42,837 nucleotides of DNA from a virus. The notes below the pieces were generated by a model that was not told the origin of the DNA, made no database searches, and saw nothing but the letters and a program-made list of their open reading frames with translations. The stretch lies in IMG/VR virus record IMGVR_UViG_3300044974_000121, positions 1 to 42,837 of that record; one strand, given 5' to 3'. Shown here piece by piece: positions 1-9,795 of this stretch. Position 1 is the first letter of the stretch, and every line of letters starts with the position of its first letter. A program made the position numbers and the translations under genes.

Positions 1-9
1 AATGGGGGT

Positions 10-1806
10 TTGGGGGTTGAGCAGGCTGCTCGTCGGGCTCGTTTGAGTGTGTCTTCGGCGTATCGGTTTGAGCGTGGGGATCCGTCTTGTGGGGGTTTGG
101 AGGCTGCTGCTGTTTTGGGGGTGGTGTCGGTTGGGGGGTGTGTGGTTGCGTCGCCGTTGTCTGTTGAGGCGCAGCGGTCTTTGGAGGATTTTTCGTTTTT
201 TCGGTTGCGGTTTTTTGGGCGTCGGTCTTCGCCGTGGCAGGAGCGGGCTGCGTATGAGGTGTTGCGGAGTGTTGAGTCGGGGGATCGTGAGTTTGTGGTG
301 ATGAATGAGCCTCCTGGTTCGGGTAAGTCAACGTTGTTTACGCATGATATTCCGTGTTGGTTGATTGCGAGGAATAGGCGTATCAGGATCATGATTGGTT
401 CGCGTACTGAGCGGCAGGCGCGGATGTATGTGGGTCGGATGAAGCGTTCGTTGGAGCGGGATGCTCCGTTGCGGGCTGATGCTGAGTCGTTGGAGCGTGG
501 GTTGCTGGCTGATGCTGAGGCTTGTTTGCAGGATGATTTTGGGCCGTTTCGTCCTGAGGGCCGGTCGGATAAGTGGCGGGCTGATGAGTTGGTTGTGCGT
601 CAGTTGGATGGGGTGTCGGTTGACGATAAGGAGCCGACGGTGTCGGCGTGGGGGCAGGATTCGGGTTTCCTGGGTGGCCGGTTCGATCTGGTGATCTGGG
701 ATGACTTGGTTGACAGGAAGAACACGAAGACTCAGGACAGTAAGGAGGGGATCAGGGAGTGGTGGGATTCGGAGGCTGAGACCCGGCTGGAGCCTGGGGG
801 GACCCTGTTGTTGCAGGGGCAGCGGATCGCGCATGATGACTTGTACCGGTATTGCCTGGATAAGCGGACGCTGGATGAGCAGCCGAAGTACCGGCATGTG
901 GTGTATCAGGCGCATGACGAGGAACGCTGCAGCGGGGATCATGACGATCTGGAGCCTTGGCCGAGGTCGTGCCTGCTGGATCCGCATCGGCTGCCGTGGC
1001 GTTACCTGGAAACCCTGAGGCATAACAACCCGCGTGCTTTTGAGGTGATGTACCAGCAGCAGGACGGCGACGTGATCGGTGGCCTTGTCGATCCGGCGTG
1101 GATCACGGGCGGTGTCGACGCTGACGGATACCCGGCTCCCGGCTGCCTGGACAAGGACCGGGTGTTCCTTGACCCGCCAGCGCACCTGATCTCCCAGGAT
1201 TCCTGGTCGTTCGTGACGGTCGACCCGAGCCCTACGGAATGGTGGGGCATCATCTGGTGGCTGTATGACCCTGAGTCCGGGAACCGGTACGTGATCCGGC
1301 TGGACCGCAGGCGCATGAACCCTGAGCAGTTCCTGTCGCTGGACTTGAATGACTTCTCCTGGTCTGGCCTGGTCCATGACCTGTGGTGGCATGGCAACGA
1401 GTTGGGCATCCCGATCACCCATGTCGTCGTTGAGGTGAACGCGGCGCAGCGGTGGCTGCTGTCCCAGCCGCATGTGCAGAAATGGTCAGCGATGACTGGT
1501 GTCGCGTTCGTCCCGCACACCACCAGCATCAACAAGCAAGACCCGAAGTACGGCCTTGAGTCGATTGGCGACCTGTTCCGTCAGGGCATGATCCGGCTTC
1601 CGTGGGGCGACATGACCAGCCGCATCGCCTGCCAGCATCTGATAGATGAAGCGACACGCTACCCTGACTACGACACGACGGACCTCATCATGGCGACTTG
1701 GTTCCAGAAACTAGCGATTGAGAACCATTACACTCCACGCAGAGAAGGGCTATACCGGATGTCCAGGCCAGCGTGGATCGGGCACTCTCGGAGAGGCATT
1801 GCATGA
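10..1806 (+). CDS. terL: Terminase large subunit (with N-terminal HTH-like segment)
   Basis: Packaging motor ATPase and nuclease that cuts concatemeric DNA and pumps it through the portal. Visible motifs: Walker A PPGSGKST at about residues 101-108, Walker B VIWDD at about 228-232, and an RNase H-like nuclease with acidic residues in VTVDPS (about D405), VVVEVN (about E475) and DTTDL (about D556). This fits a two-domain TerL of about 600 aa. The first 25 residues (EQAARRARLSVSSAYRFERG) look like a helix-turn-helix, as in small terminase subunits. No separate small terminase gene is seen, so the HTH may be fused or the gene may continue beyond the window: the frame is open to base 1, and TTG at 10 is only the first possible start. 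The first 650 bases are strikingly G/T-rich compared with the rest of the gene. It overlaps the portal gene by 4 bases (ATGA). Confidence 0.93.
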   Translation: MGVEQAARRARLSVSSAYRFERGDPSCGGLEAAAVLGVVSVGGCVVASPLSVEAQRSLEDFSFFRLRFFGRRSSPWQERAAYEVLRSVESGDREFVVMNEPPGSGKSTLFTHDIPCWLIARNRRIRIMIGSRTERQARMYVGRMKRSLERDAPLRADAESLERGLLADAEACLQDDFGPFRPEGRSDKWRADELVVRQLDGVSVDDKEPTVSAWGQDSGFLGGRFDLVIWDDLVDRKNTKTQDSKEGIREWWDSEAETRLEPGGTLLLQGQRIAHDDLYRYCLDKRTLDEQPKYRHVVYQAHDEERCSGDHDDLEPWPRSCLLDPHRLPWRYLETLRHNNPRAFEVMYQQQDGDVIGGLVDPAWITGGVDADGYPAPGCLDKDRVFLDPPAHLISQDSWSFVTVDPSPTEWWGIIWWLYDPESGNRYVIRLDRRRMNPEQFLSLDLNDFSWSGLVHDLWWHGNELGIPITHVVVEVNAAQRWLLSQPHVQKWSAMTGVAFVPHTTSINKQDPKYGLESIGDLFRQGMIRLPWGDMTSRIACQHLIDEATRYPDYDTTDLIMATWFQKLAIENHYTPRREGLYRMSRPAWIGHSRRGIA

Positions 1807-3644
1807 GGCAAGTTGACGAAGTCCTTTCGCTGTACCGGCAGCGTGTCCAGCACTATGGGCCACTGCACTCCAAGATGCGGATGATCCAGCAGATCTACAA
1901 CGGCTCGTTTCAGGTCCCGCTACCGGACATGGAGGAGAACGCGATGCCGTCCGCGCCGAACCTCCTCGCCGCCGGTATCGACCAGATGGCCGGTCGGATC
2001 ACCAGCGTCGTCCCGGCAGTCAACTTCGCGTCCAGCAAGCCAGGTGTCCGGTCGTATGACCGGCGTGCCCTGACCGCTGCCCGCACCGTGACGGGCTGGT
2101 GGCAGTTGGACCGGGTGCCGATGAAGATGAAGCAGCGTGGCAGGCACCTGATCGCCTACGGCATGTCGCCTGTGGTGCTCCGCTGGGACAGCGAGGAGAA
2201 CGTCCCGACCTGGCATGTCCGTCACCCGCTGGAGACCTACCCCAGCCCTGACATCGTCCCCGGCAAGGTCACCCCGACTGACTGCATCTTCGCGTACCGG
2301 CGCACCGCAGGCTGGCTGCGGGACCAGGGATACGGGATGCAACTCCTCGCCCTGACCGGAGAGACCCTGCCCAGGGACACCAGCATCCTGCTGCTGGAGT
2401 ACATCGACTCCGACGTGACCATGCTGATCGCTGCCGGGTACAAGACAGCGGACCCGTACAGCATCAACCTGGAATACGACACCGGGAACTCGTCCCTGAA
2501 GGGCGTGGTGCTGGAAGCGTTCGAGAACCCGACCGAGGAATGCCCAGTCGTGGTGCCGATGCGGGTGACGCTGGACACCGCTGCGGGCCAGTTCGACAAC
2601 ATGATCGGTATGTACTACCAGCAGGCCAAGTTGATGGCCCTTGAGGTCATCGCTGTGGAGAAGGGGATCTTCCCTGACACGTATCTGGTTAGTCGTCCGG
2701 GTGAGGTCGGTCGTTACCTTGACGGACCACACGATGGCCGGACAGGCATGGTCAATATCGTTGCGGGTGGAGACATCCGGGAGATCCAGTCGCAGCCTGG
2801 GTACCTCACTAACCCCACCATTGATCGTCTTGAGCGAAATCAGCGTGTTACGGCTGGTATCCCGGCAGAGTTCGGCGGGGAGTCATCCTCCAACATTCGC
2901 ACTGGGCGTAGAGGAGATGCTGTTCTTTCCGCTGTCATCGACTTCCCGGTAGCCGAAGCGCAGGAAACATTCGCTTACTCGCTGGAAGAAGAGAACGAGA
3001 TAGCGATTGAGTTGTCCAAGAAGTGGGACGGGAACAACTCCCGCACCATTTTCGTGGGCACCGGCAACGCTGCCCGCCCGGTTACCTACACCCCGAACGT
3101 CACGTTTGAGCAGACTGAGCACATCGTGTCCTACCCGGCATCGGGCACTGACGTGAACAGCCTCATCATCGGCATCGGGCAGCGCGTCGGCCTTGGGATC
3201 ATGTCGAAGCAGACAGCGGCGACGCTTGACCCGTACATCGACAACCCTGAGACTGAGCACGACGCCATCATTGCCGAGGGCTTGGAGCAGGCACTGATGT
3301 CCGGTTTGCAGCAGCAGGCCGCTCAGGGCGCTATCCCCCCGCTCACTATCGCGAAGATCATGGATCTGGTGAAGAACGACCGGATGGAACTCGCTGAGGC
3401 GCTGAACAAGGTCACCGAGGACGCAATGAAGGAGCAGCAGGCGCAGCAGGAAGCGCAGACCCCTGAGGCCGCTATGGCCCCTGGCGCTCTTGCGGCGCTT
3501 GCTGGCGGCGGTGCCGCGCAGCCGCAGTCCCCGATCCCAGGCGTAGGGCCGGGAATGGCGAGCCTTGGCGACCTGCTTGGGTCGCTGCGTAGACCGGCGA
3601 TGACGATCAGCCCGATGCGTGGCGTGTCACGAGGAGCGGTCTGA
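1803..3644 (+). CDS. Portal protein
   Basis: Predicted dodecameric portal ring at the capsid vertex, through which DNA is packaged and ejected. Size (613 aa) and position directly after TerL fit. The N-terminal half has the mixed alpha/beta pattern of large podovirus-type portals (segments such as VRHPLETYPSPDIVPG and VVPMRVTLDTAAGQFDNMIG). The C-terminal half is helical and ends in a Gln/Ala/Pro-rich tail. The ATG at 1803 is preferred because it overlaps the terminase stop as ATGA and has a GGAGAG ribosome site just upstream; an in-frame start 30 bases earlier lies inside terL. Function rests on context and overall character rather than one diagnostic motif. Confidence 0.82.
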   Translation: MRQVDEVLSLYRQRVQHYGPLHSKMRMIQQIYNGSFQVPLPDMEENAMPSAPNLLAAGIDQMAGRITSVVPAVNFASSKPGVRSYDRRALTAARTVTGWWQLDRVPMKMKQRGRHLIAYGMSPVVLRWDSEENVPTWHVRHPLETYPSPDIVPGKVTPTDCIFAYRRTAGWLRDQGYGMQLLALTGETLPRDTSILLLEYIDSDVTMLIAAGYKTADPYSINLEYDTGNSSLKGVVLEAFENPTEECPVVVPMRVTLDTAAGQFDNMIGMYYQQAKLMALEVIAVEKGIFPDTYLVSRPGEVGRYLDGPHDGRTGMVNIVAGGDIREIQSQPGYLTNPTIDRLERNQRVTAGIPAEFGGESSSNIRTGRRGDAVLSAVIDFPVAEAQETFAYSLEEENEIAIELSKKWDGNNSRTIFVGTGNAARPVTYTPNVTFEQTEHIVSYPASGTDVNSLIIGIGQRVGLGIMSKQTAATLDPYIDNPETEHDAIIAEGLEQALMSGLQQQAAQGAIPPLTIAKIMDLVKNDRMELAEALNKVTEDAMKEQQAQQEAQTPEAAMAPGALAALAGGGAAQPQSPIPGVGPGMASLGDLLGSLRRPAMTISPMRGVSRGAV

Positions 3645-4033
3645 TGCCTCGCGGGCGTGGCGGCGCACGCCAGGGAACCCCAGGCAAGGCGTACACCAAC
3701 CGCACTGACCTGGGCGTGAACTACAACATGGGCGACGGATCACCCGCTACAGGGGGAATGAAGGCTCCTAGCGGGTCGGAGCCAGTCAGGCTTCCCGTAT
3801 ACCCAGAGGACATTCCCGACCTGTCCTTGCCCACGCAGCGCCCGGATGAGCCAATCGCTGACGGGTTGCCTGTCGGTCCTGGTCGCGGGCCTGAGGCTAT
3901 GTCCAACTTCGACCCCCGTGTCGGGGAGACCAGGCAGTTGAAGATGTGGATGCCGCTGCTGGAGCCACTCGCGAACGACCCCGAGACCCCCGACTCAGTC
4001 AGGACCCTGATCCAGTACATCAGGAGCATCTAA
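3644..4033 (+). CDS. Small virion-region protein, Pro/Gly-rich
   Basis: A 129-aa protein with a basic, Gly-rich N-terminus (MPRGRGGARQGTPGK), a Pro-rich disordered middle and a short helical C-terminal segment (MWMPLLEPLANDPETPDSVRTLIQYIRS). Its ATG overlaps the portal stop by one base (TGATG), so it is probably co-translated with the portal. No family is recognised. Position between portal and the giant protein suggests a head-assembly or connector-associated role, which is inference only. Confidence 0.7.
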   Translation: MPRGRGGARQGTPGKAYTNRTDLGVNYNMGDGSPATGGMKAPSGSEPVRLPVYPEDIPDLSLPTQRPDEPIADGLPVGPGRGPEAMSNFDPRVGETRQLKMWMPLLEPLANDPETPDSVRTLIQYIRSI

Positions 4034-4212
4034 TGTCCAACGTGCAGTTCATCCGTGACCTGGCTGCATTCACCGAGGCGCTAGGCGTGCAGAACGCGCC
4101 GACCGTCTTCTACCTCGCCCAGGTCCCCTGGCCCACCGAGCAGGAACGGGACAGGTTCATCACTCAGTTGACTGGCGTGAATCTCACGATTGAGCGGTCG
4201 TATGGCGGATAA
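4033..4212 (+). CDS. Small hypothetical protein (59 aa)
   Basis: Starts at the ATG that overlaps the previous stop (TAATG) and runs 59 codons, ending inside the start of the next gene. The sequence is amphipathic (VQFIRDLAAFTEALGV, PTEQERDRFITQLTG), with no recognised motif. The overlaps on both sides support it as a real, translationally coupled gene of the portal-region operon. A longer in-frame upstream extension would overlap the previous gene heavily and is not needed. Confidence 0.6.
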   Translation: MSNVQFIRDLAAFTEALGVQNAPTVFYLAQVPWPTEQERDRFITQLTGVNLTIERSYGG

Positions 4213-7200
4213 GAAGAAACTCACGCTGGAGGAGATCAACACCCGTAACCGGACAGGCCAAGGCTGGAAACTGTCCGACTTCGGCACCTACAGCGGCGAG
4301 CCGTTCCAACTGCCTGACCAGCCTCAGTATCGCGGGATCGAAGGAACCACGTTCAACCGGCAGGTCGGCCCGCCCCAGCCACCGATGGCGAGCCCCACGA
4401 CAACCAAGCCGGTGACTGAAGTCCTGTCGCCCGCTGAGGTCGAGCGTGTCCGCACGTTCGTACAGAACCCTCAGGAACTGGGCATCGTTTCCGGCGCTGT
4501 CAACTCAACCGCCACGTTCCTCAGCAACCTGTTCAACACGGACGACGAGAAGGAAACCATCGTCGAAAGCGCCTGGGACGGGCTGTTCAAGGGGCTGATG
4601 TGGCCAGTAGATCAGGTCAACCACCTCACGGCAGCAGCGATCTCAGCAATGCCAGGTGGCATGAGGACACTGACGTGGGACGAGGCCAACGACGTATCCA
4701 CCGGGCAGGCGCTGGTCACCGACTACGGCACCCGCGCAGGGATGGTGCGCCGTGGAGAGGCGAACGTCTTCGATGTCGCCGGATTCGCCAGCCCGATTGG
4801 CGCTATCGCTGGCGCTGCCGCGTTCAACAACCCTGACTCCCCAGTCCAGCAGGCAGGCTTTGATGTCACGACCGCAGAGGGGAAGAAGGCTTTCGACTCC
4901 GGGTACGAGAAGTTCTTCTCAGGGGTAACCGACTTCGGGATGGCGTTCGCGGATCCGCTTTTCCTCGCGGGCGGCGCAGCGAAACTGGCACGCATCAAGT
5001 TCGTTGACCGGCTCGTCGTCACTGACGCGCAGCGTGCCCGCCTCGTGGAGGAACTGAAGACCGGGTACACCGCTCCTCCTGGGCAGGCAGCCCCAATCGC
5101 CGAGTTCAACCGAGCCGTCACGGAGATCAACCCGGAAACCGGCCAGAAAGTCATGTCGTATGACGACATCTATAACCATAAGTCGATACGTAACTCCACC
5201 AATCGGGAAATCCTCGCGAAGGCGTACTACAACGCCCGCGACGTCACCGTCACCGACGTGCTTGACCCGTCGAAGTCGAAGTCGATCAGCGGATACGACC
5301 TGTCCTCGCTGATTACCCGATGGGCATACGGAGACAAGGACGCCGCCAGGCAACTCGCTGAGGTCCGCGCAGACATGGCCGACGCCCTCGCGCTGGGCGA
5401 GCGGAACCGGATCGCCGTGTCGTACGCACTCAACCCTGAAGCCCGAGAGAAGTCGATCAAGGTAGCGGAGAGCGCGGTAGAGAAAGCGGACCGCCAGATC
5501 CGTTCCCTGGAACGCCAAGGACTGGCCGGTACTGCCGACTGGGAGGCAGCGACAAGGGCCAAGGGGATCGCCCAGTCGACAGTCGATGACCTCGTTGACG
5601 GCAAGTTCGACATCCTGCAGCAGAACACCCCAGAGGCCAAGGCTCTCGCCAGCCGCGTCTTCAAGGACCTTGTCGCCAACAACGATGCCCTCAGGGCCGC
5701 TATCGGCTCCGACCGGGCAACCGCCTACGGCGGGATCATGGGTTCGCTTCAGGACTCCACCAAGGGCTTCGCTGCGAACAACCGGGTCGGAAGGCGCATT
5801 GAGCAGCGCCGCCTGAAGCAGGCCAAGGCGACGACGACCGCGCAGCAGACCAGGGGACGGGTCGTCGGAACCGGGCAGATGACTGCGCGAGGCGGGCGTG
5901 CGGAGAAGATGGAGCGCGTCGCCAACCCGTTCAACCGCTCATTCTGGACAGCGGACGAGTACGGCGACGGGTTCACGCGGAACGTGATCGTGTGGCGTCG
6001 GGCATCCGCTGAAGCCCCAGCAGGATTCATCATCACCAAGGGACTTGGCGCTCAGGAGGGATACCGGGAACTCCGCGCCGTTCTCAATGGCATCAAGTTG
6101 TTCAGCGGTGACGCCCGCCGTGTCGTCATTGACGACGGAAGCGTCGTCCTCGTCGGCGGCGCTGAGAAGAAGCGTCAGATGCTGGAGACATACGCGCAGG
6201 CATTGGCGCAGAACGTCGAAGGCGGGATGGACGCCGCGAAAGCGCTCCGTCAGGTCGAACGCGAGATCGAAAGCAACATGTTCGCCTGGTATGGGGTGAA
6301 CAAGGACACCGCCCAGAACCTGATGGAGCAGGCATTCAAGTCCCGGCAGCGCCTGATGGAAGGCATGACCGACCAGAATCGAGGCTTCTGGGTGGACGAT
6401 CAGGGCAAGTTCAACCTCGTCAAGGACGCCTGGCTGGACTCCCAACTCCAGAACGGCACCTTCATGCAGAACTACCGCGAACTAGAGCGGCTGCTGGGGA
6501 GGACCGAGAAGACCGGGTTGATGGGCCTGCTGTCGGACGGCACCGCAGTGACTGGACGGACGTTCAGCACGGTGGCCCGCTACTTCAATGAGATCTGGCG
6601 TCCGCTTGTCCTGATGCGCCTCGGGTACACGATGAGGAACGTCATCGAAGGCCAGGTCCGTGCCGCTGCTTTCACCGCCAGCCTTGACCCGTTCAGCGCC
6701 GCGATGGTCAACGCCGGGTACAGCGCAAGAGGACTGTTCGGCAAACTGGCAGGGCATCAGAACATCGACCGGGTAGCAGCAGAAGCGAGGATCAACGCCG
6801 CCAAGTCCGGTGGCAGGAAACTTCCCAGGAAGTTCGAACCGTGGCTGAGGACTCAGATCCAAGGACGTATGCGCCAGAACAACGAGTTCCAGGCGTACAT
6901 CGCGTCAACGGTCCCAGACATCGCCAAGCACAGCCCAGAGATACGCACATGGGGACTGGACTGGTATCAGAAGACGATCAGCAAACTCAGTTCAGACTCC
7001 GCTGATGCTAGACGCCTTGGATCCTTGGACGAGGCCGACGCCATTGATGAAGTCATCACCACGATGATGAAGCAGATGGATGAAGTCAACTCCATCAAGA
7101 CGTTCGAAAAGTACACACCTGACGCTGTCGAGACATTCAACGATTTGCGATTCAACGCGATGCTTCTGGACGACGGGTACAGGAAACTGGATCTGTTGAA

Positions 7201-9784
7201 CGACGACGCTACAGCGCTAAGCATGTTCTACCGTCAGGGCAAGGCGCGTGCCCGCGCATACTCAGGCACGGTCCAGACCCCCGACTCCAAGACCATGTAC
7301 AGCGCGTTCAACCCGGAGAACCCATTCACCCCGGTAGCGCTGTCGCTGCTGTCGGCTGACTCAACAACGAAGTCGATGGTCGGCGGCAGGACCGCGTCAC
7401 TTGAATCGCTGTTCCGCGCCAAGTCGCAGACCAACTACGCCATCGTCAAGCCGTCCGACCCGAAGTACTGGGAGTCGCTGTCCAACGCGATTGCCCAGGT
7501 CCGGTTCAGCAGCATCGGCAGCCGCATCATGCGCGGCCAGACGGACGACGAGATCGTCAACTTCCTGCTGACTGACCGTGATGGGATTGAGACCCTCCGC
7601 TTCCTGAACGGCGCGGTGACCAAGGAGAAGGTCAAGAAGACCGGCGAGGTGACCCGCGTGCGGGCTGCGCGGGAGGTCCAGGTCGGCGGGCAAGCCGTGA
7701 TGATCGGCAAGGGCGTTGAGCCTGGGCCGGATGTCGCACGGTTCTTCGTGGAGCAGGCCAGGAGCCGGTACGAGCAGTTGACCCCGAATCTCGGCTTCCG
7801 GTCCTACGTGGAGTCGCAGCCGTCAGGCGTTGAGTACGCCGCTAAGCAACTGGAGTCCGCGTTCAGGGACGCTGGCGGCGACACGAAAGCCCTGCACGCT
7901 GTCGTGGGCACCCATCTGGATGAGTTCGGGTTGAAGAACCCGATGGATGTGTGGCGTACGTTCACCGGGTACACGATGAAGTGGCTTGGCACGATCCCTG
8001 AGGACACGTTCGTCCGGTCTCCGTTCTACGGTGCCCGCTATCAGGCATCGACCAAGCGGCTTGTGGATATCGCGATGAAGCAGTCCGGTGGGACTGTCAC
8101 GATGCGGGAGATCGACACGATCACCAGGCAGGCGCATGCGCGAGCCCTCAAGGACACCAAGGACTGGCTGTACACCATCGACCGCCCGACACTGCTCGGC
8201 AGCATTGGCGAGACAACGGTGCCGTTCATCTCCGCTGCCCAGAACTCCATGACAACGCTGGGCAGGCTGGTCTACAACGACCCGAACACTGCGCTTGTCC
8301 TTGCTTCGCTGTGGCGGGCACCGACCTCTGCTGGCATGGAAGATGAGAGCGGCAACATCGTCATCCCTATCCCGCATGAGTGGATCCCTGACGGGGTTGA
8401 GAAGTTCTTCGGCCTTGACGCCATGCAGAACTGGAAGATCAAGAAGAACCAGTTGAACGTCATCGTCCCTGAGTCAGGCTTCGGGTTCGTCCCGCGCCCT
8501 GGCCCGCTTGTCGCTGTCCCGGTATCAGAGTTGATGAAGCGCGGCTGGCTCGGCCAGCAGGTCGAGTCGCCTGAGATCCTGCGAACGGTCCTTGGGGGCA
8601 AGGAGCAGGCCGATCAGGTGTGGAACGTGTACAAGGCGTACATGTTCGGCGAGGGGCAGGGCGCTGCGTCCGACCCCAACTCGCTTTCCATGTTCCTGCC
8701 ACCGGTCGGGCAGAGGATGATGCGCCTGTTCCAGCAGGAAGGCAACCAGCAGTTCGGCTACAACTACAACCTCATCATGCGTTCGCAGTGGGCGTTGTAC
8801 TCCGCTGGGATGCGGGATCAGCCGACGAAGCAGGAGATCCTGAACCAGACTGTCGGCTTTGAGTTGCTGCGGTTGATCGCGAACCTGACGGCCATCACTC
8901 CTCCTCAGTACGAGTCGGTGATCGACCCGATGGTGCAGACAGTGCGGTACTACGAGCGGACGTACCCAGACGATGCGCCACGGATCATCAACGAGAAGTT
9001 CGGCCCTGTGCTACAGATGCTGGGCGATTTCTCCAACTCGCAGAGCAACGCCGGGATGCTCGCGAACGCTGACACCGTGGAGCGGTCAAGGAAGTACAGC
9101 GACATCATCGCCAAGACCGCTCCTGTCCTTGACGAGCGCGGCGACATGTCGGTGCTGACGATGCTGGCGATGAACAACGCGAACCAGTTGTATGACGACT
9201 CTGCCTATGCGTGGCAGTTCGCGAACCGCGTCCCTGGCACGAATAAGTCATATCGGGAGTGGCAGTCAGCCCAGCAGTCCTGGATCCAGTCCGATGTGAA
9301 TGCTGGCTGGGCTACGTATCTGCGGGGCGAGGACGGGTTCCAGGCGAGGCTGCGGCAGATGGGCCTGACATCGTTCGACAAGGCTCCTGAGTTACAGGCT
9401 GAGCGGGATGCATGGCTATCGGATATGGCAAACAACCCGTTCTTTGAGAACTGGTACAGGGATTACAAGGATTACGGTTCCAGCAGAACCATGTCAGCGG
9501 TCTACATGATGAATGAACTGGTCAATGACCAGAGGTTCATGGATGACAATAAGGACAACGTGATCTGGCAGTTTGCACCCCTGTACCTGTATCACCGGGA
9601 CAGAGTCCTCAACGCGCTGCAGGAATCCGGCAAGGGCATCGACAATCCTGACAACATCCAGATCCGAGAGTACTGGGACAGCGTCCGCGCAGACCTGAAC
9701 TCCTACCCGCAATGGTCCGCTTTCTCCAACAGGTTCCTGAACGGCGACGACGCGCCAGAGGCTCCTGGCGTTACCTTCATGTGA
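4202..9784 (+). CDS. Giant virion protein (about 1860 aa), probable internal/ejection protein
   Basis: By far the largest gene in the window. The product is almost entirely helical, with many charged stretches, and has Gly/Ala-rich hydrophobic segments near residues 195-210 (FASPIGAIAGAAAF) and 240-260 that could touch membranes. Its place between portal and capsid, followed by three more helical proteins, resembles the internal virion (ejection) protein blocks of podoviruses. A tape measure is less likely because no tail-tube or tail-assembly genes accompany it. No lysozyme or MuF motif was recognised by eye. ATG 4202 (MADKKK) is chosen; an in-frame TTG lies 12 bases upstream. It overlaps the 59-aa gene by 11 bases. 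Confidence 0.72.
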   Translation: MADKKKLTLEEINTRNRTGQGWKLSDFGTYSGEPFQLPDQPQYRGIEGTTFNRQVGPPQPPMASPTTTKPVTEVLSPAEVERVRTFVQNPQELGIVSGAVNSTATFLSNLFNTDDEKETIVESAWDGLFKGLMWPVDQVNHLTAAAISAMPGGMRTLTWDEANDVSTGQALVTDYGTRAGMVRRGEANVFDVAGFASPIGAIAGAAAFNNPDSPVQQAGFDVTTAEGKKAFDSGYEKFFSGVTDFGMAFADPLFLAGGAAKLARIKFVDRLVVTDAQRARLVEELKTGYTAPPGQAAPIAEFNRAVTEINPETGQKVMSYDDIYNHKSIRNSTNREILAKAYYNARDVTVTDVLDPSKSKSISGYDLSSLITRWAYGDKDAARQLAEVRADMADALALGERNRIAVSYALNPEAREKSIKVAESAVEKADRQIRSLERQGLAGTADWEAATRAKGIAQSTVDDLVDGKFDILQQNTPEAKALASRVFKDLVANNDALRAAIGSDRATAYGGIMGSLQDSTKGFAANNRVGRRIEQRRLKQAKATTTAQQTRGRVVGTGQMTARGGRAEKMERVANPFNRSFWTADEYGDGFTRNVIVWRRASAEAPAGFIITKGLGAQEGYRELRAVLNGIKLFSGDARRVVIDDGSVVLVGGAEKKRQMLETYAQALAQNVEGGMDAAKALRQVEREIESNMFAWYGVNKDTAQNLMEQAFKSRQRLMEGMTDQNRGFWVDDQGKFNLVKDAWLDSQLQNGTFMQNYRELERLLGRTEKTGLMGLLSDGTAVTGRTFSTVARYFNEIWRPLVLMRLGYTMRNVIEGQVRAAAFTASLDPFSAAMVNAGYSARGLFGKLAGHQNIDRVAAEARINAAKSGGRKLPRKFEPWLRTQIQGRMRQNNEFQAYIASTVPDIAKHSPEIRTWGLDWYQKTISKLSSDSADARRLGSLDEADAIDEVITTMMKQMDEVNSIKTFEKYTPDAVETFNDLRFNAMLLDDGYRKLDLLNDDATALSMFYRQGKARARAYSGTVQTPDSKTMYSAFNPENPFTPVALSLLSADSTTKSMVGGRTASLESLFRAKSQTNYAIVKPSDPKYWESLSNAIAQVRFSSIGSRIMRGQTDDEIVNFLLTDRDGIETLRFLNGAVTKEKVKKTGEVTRVRAAREVQVGGQAVMIGKGVEPGPDVARFFVEQARSRYEQLTPNLGFRSYVESQPSGVEYAAKQLESAFRDAGGDTKALHAVVGTHLDEFGLKNPMDVWRTFTGYTMKWLGTIPEDTFVRSPFYGARYQASTKRLVDIAMKQSGGTVTMREIDTITRQAHARALKDTKDWLYTIDRPTLLGSIGETTVPFISAAQNSMTTLGRLVYNDPNTALVLASLWRAPTSAGMEDESGNIVIPIPHEWIPDGVEKFFGLDAMQNWKIKKNQLNVIVPESGFGFVPRPGPLVAVPVSELMKRGWLGQQVESPEILRTVLGGKEQADQVWNVYKAYMFGEGQGAASDPNSLSMFLPPVGQRMMRLFQQEGNQQFGYNYNLIMRSQWALYSAGMRDQPTKQEILNQTVGFELLRLIANLTAITPPQYESVIDPMVQTVRYYERTYPDDAPRIINEKFGPVLQMLGDFSNSQSNAGMLANADTVERSRKYSDIIAKTAPVLDERGDMSVLTMLAMNNANQLYDDSAYAWQFANRVPGTNKSYREWQSAQQSWIQSDVNAGWATYLRGEDGFQARLRQMGLTSFDKAPELQAERDAWLSDMANNPFFENWYRDYKDYGSSRTMSAVYMMNELVNDQRFMDDNKDNVIWQFAPLYLYHRDRVLNALQESGKGIDNPDNIQIREYWDSVRADLNSYPQWSAFSNRFLNGDDAPEAPGVTFM

Positions 9785-9795
9785 GGATGTGACAT

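Noticed and set aside
328-1473. Long leftward open frame opposite the terminase gene
   Set aside because: Antisense shadow of terL caused by high GC; the plus-strand frame has Walker A, Walker B and nuclease motifs.
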